Positions 10,101 through 20,639 of a stretch of 64,000 bases of DNA are shown in pieces. How positions within the stretch are numbered: the first letter of the stretch is position 1; the number at the start of each line of letters is the position of its first letter. Below the pieces are notes generated by a model. It had not been told where the DNA came from. It made no database searches and worked only from the letters and a program-made list of their open reading frames with translations. The position numbers were made by a program, and so were the translations under genes. Origin of the DNA: Symbiodinium sp. CCMP2592 (taxonomy: Eukaryota > Sar > Dinophyceae > Suessiales > Symbiodiniaceae). The stretch covers positions 209,501 through 273,500 of the forward strand of contig CAJNDT010004013.1 in the NCBI GenBank assembly GCA_905221615.1, given 5' to 3'.

Positions 10101-11000
10101 AACATCGATGCAAGATCTCACGTCTATCCCATAAACCCCGCATATCCTCGAAGGCTGCACCACACTTCGCGGCCTCAGATGAAAGGGTGTCCGGTGTTGA
10201 GCATTCGGCTTTGAGGCTAAGAGTTTCGGGTTTATGCTGGCTTTAGGGTTTGGGGCTTTAGGGGTTTACGAATTCGAAGGTCGGGGCTTCAGAGCCTGTA
10301 GGATGTAAGAGTACGGTACTATAATTTTAATCGTTCGTGGCACAGCACCGGCAGTACTACCTGGCGGCAAGGGATTGCGCGGTGGCTTCAATGTTGTCGG
10401 GCATAGGGTTTCGGGGTTATAGGGATTTCAGGCTTCCCCGATGGAGTCCTCACGAATTGTCCTGAGGGCACATGCTGGTGACTGCAAGTTGATCATTTCC
10501 GTTCGGGTGTTTTATTTAGATATTGGGGTTATATTTGAGGATTTACCCAAAGGCTACACTATATACAACTGGGCAGGGTTGATAAATTTCGGCCTAATTG
10601 CATTGGGTCCTGGATATAACTAGTCTAGGGGACTCACTACAAGATCTAGAGCTCTACTTTATTTTTCTGTTCTACCAGGAGGAGGCTTAGGGCTCTCGGT
10701 GGGGGGGTGCCCCAATAGTTTGGGCAGTGCCCCAATCGTGATAAGAAGCTATGGCTTCAGATCTTAGCTAAAGCCCTCAAGCCTTGAAACCCTAAACCCC
10801 AAAGCTTAAAGCTTAAAGTCCTAAAGCCTAAAGCCTTGAAGCCCCCAAAACCCCCTGAAGAAAGCCCAAAAGCCTAGAGCCCCCCAAAACCCTAAACCTA
10901 AAATCCCCTAGCCTAGGGAGCGGTGATTCCAGCAGCAATGCAATGAAGCAACAAAGGGAAGAAGTGGAAGAACGAGCCTTGAGCTTCAGGTCGACACGCT
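10100..11000. other. No gene seen; degenerate TTTAGGG/CCCTAAA-like DNA
   Basis: The stretch alternates between 'tttagggttt'- and 'ccctaaaccc'-like drifted motifs. The open frames at 10441-10623 (plus) and 10828-11097 (minus) have no recognisable content, though the latter contains a hydrophilic segment near 10950-11090 that could be an exon. Confidence 0.4.
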
Positions 11001-11167
11001 CATCGTCTTTCTCCGTGAGTAGGAGGAGAGGCGTGAAAGGATTGGCCCGTGGGTACGTGGCGCCGGTCCTTGCGTCTTGCGCCTCGGCCCGGGCCAAGCG
11101 TCGTAGCAGTCAGGCATCGTGGTAGAAGAAGTCGTGAAGACGGCCCTTCAGATTCAAGCGCCCACAG

Positions 11168-11251
11168 TCATGGCCACATCTTCCATATCTTGTCGGCCAT
11201 AATGTCGCGCATGCCCCGCTTCATGGCCTTCTGTCTGTCTGAGTTGTCGGA
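11168..11251 (-). CDS. Coding-like exon, unknown protein
   Basis: On the minus strand, 27 codons and a TGA read SDNSDRQKAMKRGM..ADKIWKMWP, a basic, helix-prone composition unlike random DNA here. An AG lies at the upstream limit (..ACTCAG). The sequence downstream to ~10990 stays open in alternating frames (for example GRLHDFFYHDA and ARAEAQDARTGATYP), so further exons are likely, but no unique joining was found. 11260-12790 beyond it shows only degenerate repeats. Confidence 0.4.
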   Translation of the reverse strand, partial: SDNSDRQKAMKRGMRDIMADKIWKMWP

Positions 11252-12796
11252 TCACAAGACCCTGTTGAGCTGTCAACTCCATTGTCTGCGAAGCAGCAAA
11301 TCCAGGAAGCTTGAAATTGAAACTTATCCCCACAGGCCCCGTACTAAACCCAACACTCGATTGAAGCTATATACCCCTGACGATCCGATCCAAAAGCAGA
11401 CTCGCTATGCATCCTCGCCTAGACCCCGTAGCCCTAAGCTGAATCCCGAAATTACATCTGAAGTCCCCACCTCAAACCTAAAAAACCCTATAGGCCCTGT
11501 ACCCTTAAAGTCCCACATGATCGGCTCCCAGCTGAGGGCTTGCAGGAGCTCAAGCACTGCCTGCTCGGGACTAAATCCGGAATCACCTCCTGAGTACTGA
11601 CTTCTGAATACCAGCATCTGAAATATGGAGTTTCTTGTAGCCCCAATAGAAAGAATGGCGATTTCTGTTAGGGCTTCCTTCAGGTATCTTACAAGAAGCC
11701 CCTTAAAGACAAAACGCTAAAGCTCACGCCAAACGTACAAGAGTCCCTCAGGGACCAACCCCAAAACGTGAGCCTAAGAGCCTAAACCTCAGGGAGACCC
11801 AACACACCACGAAGGGCGAAAACCGAAAGTTAGCCTAACGACCAGACAACAGCCATGCTTAAAAACCCAAAGTCTTAAACCCTAAAACATTACAAGGCAC
11901 CTATTCTCCAGAATCCACGAGAACTCGCCGTCCAGCTACGGCTGCTGCCACCACCTTTATTTTCGAGTTTTCGAGGGATTAGGGTTTTGGGCCTCCTCGA
12001 CCTCTGCATCTACTAGATAACTAGCAATTGAACCCTGAACCCTATATACCTTCCCCTTCAATGCTAAACCGCAACACCTAAACCGACTTCCTAAACCCAC
12101 AACCCACACCTTAGACCCCTAAATTCGAACCCAGAACCCCAATTTGTAAAGCAGGATCCACGGCTCCAGGGTGGTTGTTCACCGGCGCTTAAGTTGCTTT
12201 GAATCCGCTTTACAAGACTCCACAAGATTAGACTAAGGCATAGAGTTTGTTGGAGAGCTAGCGGTTTCTAATGATTGCAGAAGATCTGTGCAGGCCCGAA
12301 ACCCTGAAATCCCAGAAGTGCTACAGCATCCGCACCAACTGGCCTCTTAGAGTCCTAGCCTCGGCTTCAATATCTTGTTCCCAAATCCAAGTTAATAACT
12401 CCGTAGTAGCGCTGAACAACCGCCCAAGGTCTATGGCCTCCAAGGATCCTACTGGTTAGGGTCGTACACCTACGACTCTCATCTGTCATGACTATCCTAA
12501 GTACAGCTTAGGAAGACCAGCAGTCTGCAAGGTTTGTTGTTTTTTGAAGGTCTCGTGTTCTGTAGAATCGTCAGGGTTCAGACTTAGAGGCCTCATACTG
12601 AATGCCCTTGTCTTCACCAACCACCAGATGATTCTTCCAATACTAAGTAAAAACCCAAACCGAGAAAAAAACATCAGTAACACCTCAGGAGTGTTTGCGC
12701 AAGCATCCCGTGTCAGCTCTTCAAGCTACTGTCTACTAGTCTAAGCTGTAAGGTTAAGGTTACTCTCTTTAGGGTCAGGGTTAGGCCATTTGTAGA

Positions 12797-14180
12797 AGGC
12801 AGAGGATTCAAGGGATCGCTTCTTATATTGAGGGTCAGGGTCTTATATTAATTCTGCGTTATGACCGAACGAATGGAATGAAAGCTTAAGAACATGGGAT
12901 GGATCCTGGGGGCCTACTCCAACTCCAGCCTATCGTCCCCTGGCCAAAAAAAAGCAACCTGGAAACCCCAAGCAAGTGATGATGCCCGATCTGAAAATGC
13001 ATCGATTAGCCGACACCCACAAACCCGCAACGACCTTTTCTGAAATCTCACTCCGCACTGAAGCTTAAACCCAATCTGAAGATCGATCGGGATTGAGACT
13101 GAAAAAAATGGGGTCGATCGTAGAGGCTTCTTCCAACCCTGACCTACAGCCACCTGGCCCCACAACAGCAACCTGCAGACCCCAAACAGCTATTGATCCC
13201 CAGTCGTAAAATACATCAAACACGCGAAACTCACAAACCCACAACGACCTAGTCCGAAATCCCACCCCCCCCCTGAAGCCTAAACCCAATCTGTACCGAT
13301 CGGGATTAAAGCTTAAGAGAATGGAGTAGGTCCGAGGGGCCTACTCCAACCCCAGTCTATCGTCCCCTGGACCCACAACAGCGCTATTGATCCAGAATCA
13401 CAAAATGCATCCAATACGCGACACCCACAAACCCACAACGACCTGATTTGCAATCTCACCAACCGCTGAAGCCTAAATGCAATCTAGAGTCAAAGATTAC
13501 AGGGATCGCTTCTTCTATTCAGGGTCAGGGTCTTATATTGATTATGCGTTAAGCCAGAACGAACGGGACGAAAGCTTAAGAACATGGGGTGGCTCTTGGG
13601 GGCCTACTCAAACTCCAGCCTATCGTCCCCTGGCCTAAAAAGATGACACCCGCAAAGTCTCAAAGACCTTATCTGAAGTCCCACCCCGCACTGACGCTAA
13701 ACCCAGTCTAAAGATCGATCGGGATTGGGGCTGAAAAAAGTGGGCTCGATCCTAGGGGCCTATTCTAACCCTAACCTACCGTCCCCTGGCCCCGCAACAG
13801 CAACCTGCAAACCCTAAACCGCTACGATACCCAATCGCGACATACATCCAACACACGAAACCCACAAACCCACGACGACTTAACCCGATATCCCACCCCC
13901 CACTGAAGCCCAAACCCAATCTATATCGCACGGGATTAAGGCCTCAGAAAATGAGGTAAATCCTAGGGGCCTACTCCAACTCTAGCCTCTCGTCCCCTGA
14001 GCCCACAACAGCGCTACTGATTCCGAATCATAAACTGCATCCAATAACAGATACCTCCCAAACCGTCAACAACCTGATCCGAAATCTCACCACCCACTGC
14101 AGCCTAAATACAATCTCAGGCAGAGGATTACAAGGAGCGATTCTTATATTAAGGGTCAGGGTCTTATATTACTGAGGGGT
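12797..14180. repeat. Satellite array 1 (~200-215 bp monomers)
   Basis: About six to seven monomers of the family 'gatcgatcgggattagggcttaagaaaatggggtggatcctaggggcctactccaac..'. A longer variant with the tag 'gggtcagggtcttata' recurs at 12832, 13522 and 14153. The whole array belongs to the segmental duplication that recurs at 37878. Confidence 0.9.
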
Positions 14181-14848
14181 TAACCCAGAAAGTTGGAATG
14201 TGTGCTTATCCCGGAAACCAATTGATATGTTCCATCTATCCGAAATTCCCGTTAAAGCGGCCTCCCCAGCAAGGAGCAGCGCCTGCCAATAGAGTCAATT
14301 AGCATGAATTAAAACTTACCGGCTGTTCTATATTATATATATAGATACTATATCGCGGCATGACTTACAGTCCGGATTGATTTTCAGGTAGGTTTCAGCA
14401 TGTAGGGTTTTGGGTTCAAGCTTCTAAAGGTTTCGCATGTTACTGCTTGGTTTCACGGCTACGAGTTTGGAGTTAGGCCTAAGGCCCGAGTTAAGCGATA
14501 GGTTTGGGGTTGGATTCAAAGTTTGCGCTCAAGATCACCAAGATCTGAGGCATGCCGCATTGCATATTTATATATGGACTAAGGACTAGACTTAAAGCAA
14601 CCCTAATTAAATGCATCGGGTACCTCCAACTTATGTAGGGATCGATTGGGGTTGAGGCTTCCGCAAATGGGGTGGATCCTAGGGGCATACTCCAACTCTA
14701 GCTTCGGGCCCCTCCTGCACTATCGAAAAATAATCTATCTAGTCTACCGCCCTCCCCCCACCACAGTCACCAACGAACGTTCGATCAGGATTAGGCCTTA
14801 AGAAAAGAGCGATGGATCCTGGGAGCCTGCTCAAAATATAGCAACTCC

Positions 14849-15082
14849 TCATCTATCTATCCTCCCCCCTCCCCCACCCCCCCACCCCCAAACATTGGCC
14901 GAGCGATTGTCGGTCGGCCAAGTCTCAGATGCCAGGCAAGGACCGATGTGTCTCGGGCCACTGTTCTCCTTGTCCGTGCCATAGCAGACAGCATCGACAC
15001 CCAGTGCCAGCGAGTTCAGCGCTGAGCATTCAGCGTTGATGAGCCGCTTGCAGGATGTCCAAATCAGCGCTCCGAATGCCAC
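14849..15082 (-). pseudogene. Decayed retroelement-like (RNase H-like?) fragment
   Basis: The minus frame contains GALIWTSCKR..NAECSALNSLALGVDAVCYGTDKE. This is reminiscent of the 'W-x-S-x-K/R ... AE..AL..G' region of Ty1/copia-type RNase H domains. The copy at 39928-40161 has a stop within the same region (after NAEC), and the diverged copy near 21690-21860 is scrambled. Catalytic residues cannot be identified. This is an inference from a short motif only; no intact polyprotein is present. Confidence 0.25.
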
Positions 15083-15351
15083 AGTTCCACTGCTTCTGTG
15101 CAGGGTGCCGATCCGAAAGTCGGACTACCATTTGATTGTCGCGCCGGCGATCTGTAGTCCAGGTCTCCTCTTACAGTCAACTCGGGGTTGCTCCATTGCA
15201 CGCACACGCACTATGCAGTTCATCCGTTGCAGCGAGCCATCCGCTGGATGCCAGAACCATGGTCCTAAACCCAAGAACTAAACCCGATGATCGCGAATTT
15301 AAATTAAATAATGATACCACGACTTAGATACTTTTTCGGCCAAGCTGGTTC

Positions 15352-15400
15352 AATATATATATATATATCTGTATATATCTATATATATATACATATATGT

Positions 15401-15446
<46 letters not shown>
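15352..15446. repeat. TA microsatellite
   Basis: Interrupted (TA)n tract inside the duplicated tail. The paralogous tract at ~40433-40527 differs in length, as expected for a slippage-prone repeat. Confidence 0.9.
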
Positions 15447-15449
<3 letters not shown>

Positions 15450-15889
15450 TTATGGGCGCGTACTCTAGCGGTAGCGTATCGGGATTCAAGATTCAGAGAT
15501 CACGGCCACGGAACTTGGCAAGGGTCAGCGTGCCCAATACATAACAGAGAAACTAAGCCTAGCCACCTAGCTTATCCTCAATCCCGGCACAATCCTAAAC
15601 GGAACGCCGCATATCCAGGAATCCAGATCATGCTCCAAAACCAAAATGGTTCTGAAAACTCCCAAACGAAGTTCAAACCGAACCACATATGGGAAGACCC
15701 ATGTTAGGGTCAGTCAACCCCAACCGCATGCCAGCTAAAACCCGAGTTAAAGATAATCATCCCCAACCCTATGCCACATAAACCCGATGCAAGAGTGATC
15801 CCTACAGGAACGTGAACCCCTATATATGCCACAGAAACATAACCAAATTCAACCCCAACCCTATGCGAGCGAAACCCTTGCACCCTGGG

Positions 15890-15951
15890 TGCCTGCCCGG
15901 AAGCGAAGACCAGGAGTGGCGTTGCGTCAGCTGCGAGACCTGCGACTGCAA
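15890..15951 (+). CDS. Possible Cys-rich exon at a duplication breakpoint
   Basis: The plus frame reads GSEDQEWRCVSCETCDCKSA and is followed exactly by a good donor (gtgagt at 15952). W-x-C-x2-C-x2-C-x-C spacing resembles the W-x-C-x2-C-x2-C turn of tandem PHD-type zinc fingers. However, the first half derives from the duplicated repeat tail and only the CVSCETCDCKSA half is unique, so this may be coincidence. No flanking exon was tied to it. Confidence 0.25.
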
Positions 15952-15959
15952 GTCGGCAG

Positions 15960-16800
15960 GTGAGTCTTAGTTTCAGGTTGACGGTCGGGGGTTTAAGGTT
16001 CCAGCTTTCTTTACATGAGGCCTTTGGGTGTGGGTTTGGGGCCTCGAAGGGGTTTACAGTTTAGGGTCTTAGGGTTTGGACGTCAGGGTTTTGGGCCTAG
16101 TTGGCAGCCTAAGTTTCGGGGACCTGGGGTTTGGGCTCAAGGCTCTGGGAGCCTATAAGGTTTAAGCCTTAGGGTTTTAGGATGTGGGGTGTAGGTAGAA
16201 GGGGCAGGTGTCTAAGCTTTAGGTTTAAGCTTTCGGGTTCCGGTAAAACTTGGGGTTTGAGGACCTAGGGTTGCGGGAGCTAGGCCTTGGGCTTGAGGCT
16301 TGGACCCTAGGGTTTGAGCTTTGGGTTTGGGCTTTAGGGTGTGAATTTCAGAGTTAAAAGGCCTATAGGGCTTGGAGTTGGAATTGACGGCGTAAGGCTT
16401 AGGGTGTAAGGGTTTGGGGTCTTAGGATTGAGAACGTAAGATACGGGCTTCAGATACAAGTTTCTGGCGTTTAGGGACTCAGTCTTAGGGTTGAGGGTGA
16501 AAGGAGTGCGGGCTTTGTTTCAAGAGCGTTATACTCGTACCGCGACTGTGGCGGCACGAGTAAGCCCTAAACCGGAGTTTCTACCTGAATTGTGACAATG
16601 ACAATCCCAACAGAAGCCCGGTTCCTATGTTCCCTCTGGTTTGTTTTCGAGCTTAAGCTTGGGAGCCTAGGGTGCAGGATAATAGGATTAGGCGTACAGC
16701 TTTGGGTTTCAGGGATGACAGGGCCTAGGGTTTGGGCCGGGTTCAAGCTGTAGGTGGTTTAGGCCAGGAATGGGAACTTTGGGATTAGCAGGCTTTAGGC
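15960..16800. other. No gene seen; dense TTTAGGG-like degenerate repeats
   Basis: Drifted 'tttagggttt', 'gggtttgggg' and 'ctttagggt' motifs fill the stretch. A perfect-stem hairpin (ctcgt-ccgc/gcgg-acgag) lies near 16532-16559 and is followed by a donor-like gtaagc; it may be a tiny exon but nothing else supports that. Confidence 0.4.
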
Positions 16801-16802
16801 CT

Positions 16803-17057
16803 TTAAGGCTTTAACTTGTGTGGGGCCCAGAGTGAAGATTCTAAATCTGAATTGTGTAAAATCTGTGACATTCCCCTTGCAATCTCCCGAGAACACTTCA
16901 ATAACAGGATCGACAGGATTCTCCCCAAGGATTCAGGGTACGGGATGCAGGACCAGACATGCGAGCCAAGTGATATGCTCAACGACTCTGCACGCGGTTT
17001 TGCGTTGGCGGCAACAGAACCAGGAGTACCAGGACCCGAGGCTTGTTTGGGGGGTTC
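16803..17057 (-). CDS. Coding-like exon (unknown), 3' segment
   Basis: The minus strand is open for 85 codons from an AG acceptor at 17058-17059. It reads EPPKQASGPGTPGSVAANAKPRAES at its start and ends with ..NSDLESSLWAPHKLKP, then TAA. A plus-strand frame overlaps, but the P/A/S/E-rich start resembles other local proteins. It lies just downstream of the segment at 17094-17345 and may be the next exon. Confidence 0.35.
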   Translation of the reverse strand, partial: EPPKQASGPGTPGSVAANAKPRAESLSISLGSHVWSCIPYPESLGRILSILLLKCSREIARGMSQILHNSDLESSLWAPHKLKP

Positions 17058-17093
17058 CTGACTCCCTGCCGCAGCATAAATGCATAGTGCGGA

Positions 17094-17345
17094 TCACCCA
17101 ACGCACTGCGGGCTAGGATCAGTGTCCTTTCGCACTTGTAGGTCCCAGTCATCTGGCTGTCCCAAGTCAGCGAACCTCAAAGAGCCGGACAGAGCGGCTC
17201 TTTGGGAACAAGCTTTTTCACTTTGCACGACATTGGCTGCAGCTTCCGCCTCTAGGACAGAGCCAGCTTCTCTGGCAGCGTCTAATGCTCTCTGTTCTCT
17301 GATTCCAGAGCTCCTGCTGCTTTTGCGAGCTTGTCTCGCTGGGCC
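17094..17345 (-). CDS. Coding-like exon (unknown), central segment
   Basis: The minus frame is open for 83 codons from a cttag acceptor, with no Met. It contains an Ala/Glu-rich helical part (REQRALDAAREAGSVLEAEA) and then SLRFADLGQPDDWDLQVRK. A GT lies just before its TGA (gg|gtgatc). In another frame the first 20 codons read AQRDKLAKAAGALESENREH, which joins in phase to the upstream exon at 17617. A frameshift or alternative junction is therefore possible, and the gene may be decayed. Confidence 0.4.
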   Translation of the reverse strand, partial: GPARQARKSSRSSGIREQRALDAAREAGSVLEAEAAANVVQSEKACSQRAALSGSLRFADLGQPDDWDLQVRKDTDPSPQCVG

Positions 17346-17616
17346 CTAAGATTGGCATCGCGATTAAGGGTAAAGGTTTTGAGGTTTGGGTCTAGGGATG
17401 AGGACACCAATCCAACAAACCCTAAACCCTAAGATATGGAAGCCCTCAAAAACCTAAACCTTTAACAATCAACCCTGAGCCTCACGCAGAAAATCTTGAA
17501 CCATAATTTGATTGGAAACCCTTTAGTGGAATTGGAGACGTCCCTTGGAAGCCCTAAACACGCAGCTTGAACCCTATACCTGGAGACCCTGCTCCTAACT
17601 CTGGGCATGAGTTTAC

Positions 17617-17742
17617 CTTAGGGGCAACATGTTCTGATCTTCTAGCTGCCCTGGAACCACAGCAACCTCATTGCACCTGCATGCGTTGACTGGCCCAGGT
17701 GCAGCCTCGGTCGGGCACATCACGGTCAAGAAAACCGAGAGG
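17617..17742 (-). CDS. Coding-like exon with good splice signals
   Basis: Bounded by a T-rich acceptor (ttttttag at 17743) and a consensus donor (aag|gtaaac at 17616). The frame reads ..VMCPTEAAPGPVNACRC.. and ends ..QNMLPL(R), leaving phase 2. It is probably the 5'-most visible exon of the minus-strand gene continuing at 17345. Confidence 0.45.
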
Positions 17743-17918
17743 CTAAAAAATTGGTAAAGCACCTGCCCTCCACAGAACCCAATGGTTGATGTGGGGGAAA
17801 GACCTTGGAGAGAATGCAGCACCACGAATGTCAGCTGTGATTGAATTCACAAGCCGTTTTGGTCTCAAGACTGGAGAAGCATTACGTTTGCCGAGATTCG
17901 ACATAGACTTAAGCGCAG

Positions 17919-18050
17919 AGTGCCGCGGCTACGCTAACTGGCAAGAAGAAATCAAGGACAAGACTCCACATGCGACACTGGTCAGCACGAACCTTGAAGA
18001 AAGCCTTGACAGACATCACAAAGATGCTCGGGGCGCGCAAAGCCAAGTGA
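17919..18050 (+). CDS. Coding-like C-terminal exon, basic protein
   Basis: After a gcgcag acceptor the plus frame reads 43 codons (SAAATLTGKKKSRTR..TLKKALTDITKMLGARKAK) and a TGA at 18048-18050. A second plus frame over the same DNA (from 17786, ..NWQEEIKDKTPH..) is also open and runs into a near-perfect donor (gct|gtaagt at 18059). I cannot decide between them. An associated plus exon may lie at 18309-18434. Confidence 0.35.
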   Translation, partial: SAAATLTGKKKSRTRLHMRHWSARTLKKALTDITKMLGARKAK

Positions 18051-18308
18051 CAGCAGCTGTAAGTGAAGGTCAACAACCACATGCAAAACTTACTTCTTGA
18101 CTCTGTGTCATTCTCCACTGTCTGTTGCCAGGGACAGGTAGCTCAACTTCGACGCAGTCCATGCACAGCCTCGATCACTAAGCGAGCTAATTGTCTTGAC
18201 TCTTAAAATGAATGTTAGAAAGCTTTTCTACGTACGCTTTCGCTCCCGTTCTGCTCTTCCTCACATCCTGGGGCTCCAGCAATCCTTTATTCTTCACATC
18301 GCCGATGA

Positions 18309-18434
18309 TCGCCAGTGGCCGCCACCCGCCGGTGGCCGCTGAGCGCCCGCGGCCGTGGCACTGCAACAGGAAAAGAACGGGAAGGTGCTTCCAGGCGGGA
18401 GGGAAGGTCTGAGGACGAGGAGTGGAACTTACAG
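18309..18434 (+). CDS. Coding-like exon, R/E-rich
   Basis: 42 plus-strand codons ending exactly at cag|gtggga. The charged part reads GKEREGASRREGRSEDEEW and the composition is far from background. It could be the next exon of the plus-strand frame at 17786-18058, which ends in phase with a gtaagt donor, but no acceptor was fixed. Confidence 0.35.
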
Positions 18435-18823
18435 GTGGGAGAATCTATCTGATATGAGCTTAAGACCCCCAGACCCTGAAACCTGCCTGAAGTGGTACAA
18501 GATCGCTTCAATCCCAGACCTGAATTCGCTTAGTATTCTTATAAACCCTAGGAGAATCTTCCTGAAGCGCTCTGAGACTCAAAATGTGGAAACCAAAGAC
18601 GCCTTAAAACCCTAAAGGACGATTCTGAGGCCGAGGCCTTACCCTGAAACTTGCAATTCACTAACACCCCTTGCACCCGCAATCCGGAAACTGTAAATCA
18701 GCTCTGAAAACCCACGACACCAGGGTTTCGAAGTCCAAGGTTTCGAGTCTTGCAGCCGTATGAAAGCTATGACGACCTTCCTCTACATAACAGCCCTTAT
18801 CCTAACCTTGGATCCACCACCCC

Positions 18824-18965
18824 TCAGCGGGACCCAGCCTGTCGCCAGGGGGAAGGAACATCCGCTCCAAGCAAAGCCAACGCCTTGAGTGGGCCACGGT
18901 TCGGAAAGATTGCGGCTTTGGGAGGTTGCGACCGAGGGAGTGATATGTTTCGAGCTCTAGAGCTC
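18824..18965 (-). CDS. C-terminal exon, unknown protein
   Basis: The minus frame reads ..LPRSQPPKAAIFPNRGPLK..LLGADVPSPWRQAGSR and stops at TGA 18826-18824. Codon choice (GCC, AAG, CGC) and composition match the confident exons. The upstream limit lies in a 'gctctagagc' palindrome region. No partner exon was identified; 18970-20190 holds mainly degenerate telomere-like motifs. Confidence 0.4.
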
Positions 18966-19439
18966 CGGGATCCGGGGTTCAGAGGCATAGGGCCGAGGGT
19001 TTTATGTGTTTAGGGTTCTAGAGTGAAGGGTTTGGGGTTTAGTACCAGAGGACTCGGTTTTGTCTGCTAGGATTTGAAGAAAGGTCTTGCGATTTCAGGT
19101 TCTAGAGCTTGAGGTTTGGATTCATCATGATTTAGGCTTGCGTAGCTTGCGGTGCCAGAGTACCAGATGTCGGATGTTCGAAGACCTGTGATTCTGGTTC
19201 GGAATGTTTTAGGGTTTACAAGTTTTCGGTTTTACAATTTTGGCAGTTTGAACTAGTTCAGGGTTTGGGGGGGTGTGTTTCGAGCTCTAGGGCCAGGAGC
19301 ACTTCAAGCTTAAGGTTTCGGTACGCGGCGGTTTTCAGGTTGAACGCAACACTAGTATTATCTTAGGTCTTGACTAGCCTTGCCCAATACAAAGACACCG
19401 AACCACTTGACTAGTAGTTTTTTTCCCGAAGCGGGAGCC

Positions 19440-19703
19440 CGTCAGCTGCCATTGAATCAAGCAATGTTTCGAGTTTCAGTGCCTAGGGTTTTTGTGTTTT
19501 TGTCTCTGCCCAATATATACTTACATCTTTACCGTGAGATCGCGCTCGCACTGCAGCAATTCAAGCAGCAAGCTTCGGTTGCGCCCAAGATAGCAAATTT
19601 TGCGGTCACGACAATGCTGCCCGTGGCTCTTACAGCCCCTTGCGGACAGTTACAGGACAACTCACATGCAAGGGCAGGACGCGTAGCCACTCAGTGTACT
19701 TAG
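19440..19703 (+). CDS. Doubtful plus-strand ORF segment
   Basis: A frame open to TAG at 19701-19703 contains EIALALQQFKQQASVAPKIANFAV. A second plus frame is equally open (DRARTAAIQAASFG..). Composition is suggestive of coding but strand and frame are not secure. Confidence 0.22.
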   Translation, partial: RQLPLNQAMFRVSVPRVFVFLSLPNIYLHLYREIALALQQFKQQASVAPKIANFAVTTMLPVALTAPCGQLQDNSHARAGRVATQCT

Positions 19704-20199
19704 GGGGATGACTTCCGGTCCTCTTTTCTAGGAGCTGGTTCCCTGTTCCAGCCGGTGGCAGTCAACATCATGGAGAGCAAACCTGACCAGCGTATAAGAA
19801 AACAAAGATGGGACGACCGAGTCTACTGGCTTGAGAAGCCGATGAGACCATGTGACGGCCTCTATATCTTGGTCACAGCACCATTGAGCCAAAACACCTA
19901 AAGCTTAAATCTCCAAAACCTCAAGCGCTGTTGTGCATCGGGACTTGCCCACTCGCCTGAACACTGAACCCCGAAACGCTATATACACCCCAACTTTCAA
20001 TCCTCTAAAACCCCTACACATGTCTTGAATGATAACTGTCAAGACAGTTCCTGCCCACATGCCACAACACCAAAACCCTTGACCTACAAGACACCAAAAA
20101 CCTAGACCCCATCTCGGCCCCTAAACCCTAAATTCCTCCTCACGATGCCGTACTCTCTTTTTCACCCCCTGGGTCCCTGGCTATCCCTGCACTTCTCAC

Positions 20200-20276
20200 C
20201 GCACCGCCGCACCGACCAATGCCGTTGCTGTGCTACTGGCAGCCGAAGAGGAAACAGCTTGCGGACAGCTTAACCC
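20200..20276 (-). CDS. Short exon with consensus donor
   Basis: Between an acceptor (gtcag) and a donor (gcg|gtgaga) the minus frame reads GLSCPQAVSSSAASSTATA.., 25 codons plus two bases. Ala/Ser-rich. No neighbouring exons resolved. Confidence 0.35.
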
Positions 20277-20639
20277 CTGACCTGGATTTACCAGTAGCAA
20301 AACCCTAGAACTGGTTCGAGACTTAGAAGCTAGGTCCGATGGTTCTTTGTGTTTATGGTGCTCGGGTTCAGCAATTCTATGGACTGCAATGGCATCGGGC
20401 CACTTTTCTGTGTTCTAGGCTCTGAAGAAAAGTCGTGAGTGTGGAGGTTGCTTCGAGGGTTGGGTGTATCAAAACTTCAGTTTGCAGAGCTTGGAGTGGC
20501 TGGGTTTCAGGTTTGGAGACGTTAGGGTTCTTTGCAGGTTGTGTTTGGTACTATAAGTTCCACAGACTTAAGGATCATGGGTTTTGGGATTTAGGGTTTC
20601 CAGCTGCAGGGTAAAGGTCGCAGGGCTAGACCTTGAAGC

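Larger units (their letters stand above)
12797..15921. repeat. 3.1-kb segmental duplication, copy 1
   Basis: Matches 37878-41008 at very high identity, with the offset staying near 25,080 bp throughout. It comprises a satellite array followed by a ~1.7-kb non-satellite tail: 'gcatgccgcattgcat', a satellite-like head, a C-rich run near 14865, a decayed coding-like stretch and a TA microsatellite at ~15352-15446. The match ends at 'caggagtggcg' (15921). Confidence 0.9.

Noticed and set aside
12914-13289. 74-85 codon frames in satellite DNA (also at 34028-34228 and 38144-38368)
   Set aside because: They recur with every satellite copy and include no conserved start or splice signals; open frames of the monomer only.
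19884-19894. 11-nt match to the reverse complement of the dinoflagellate spliced leader core (ttgagccaaaa)
   Set aside because: The match stops after 11 nt and there is no gene or retrocopy structure next to it; probably chance or a very old relic.
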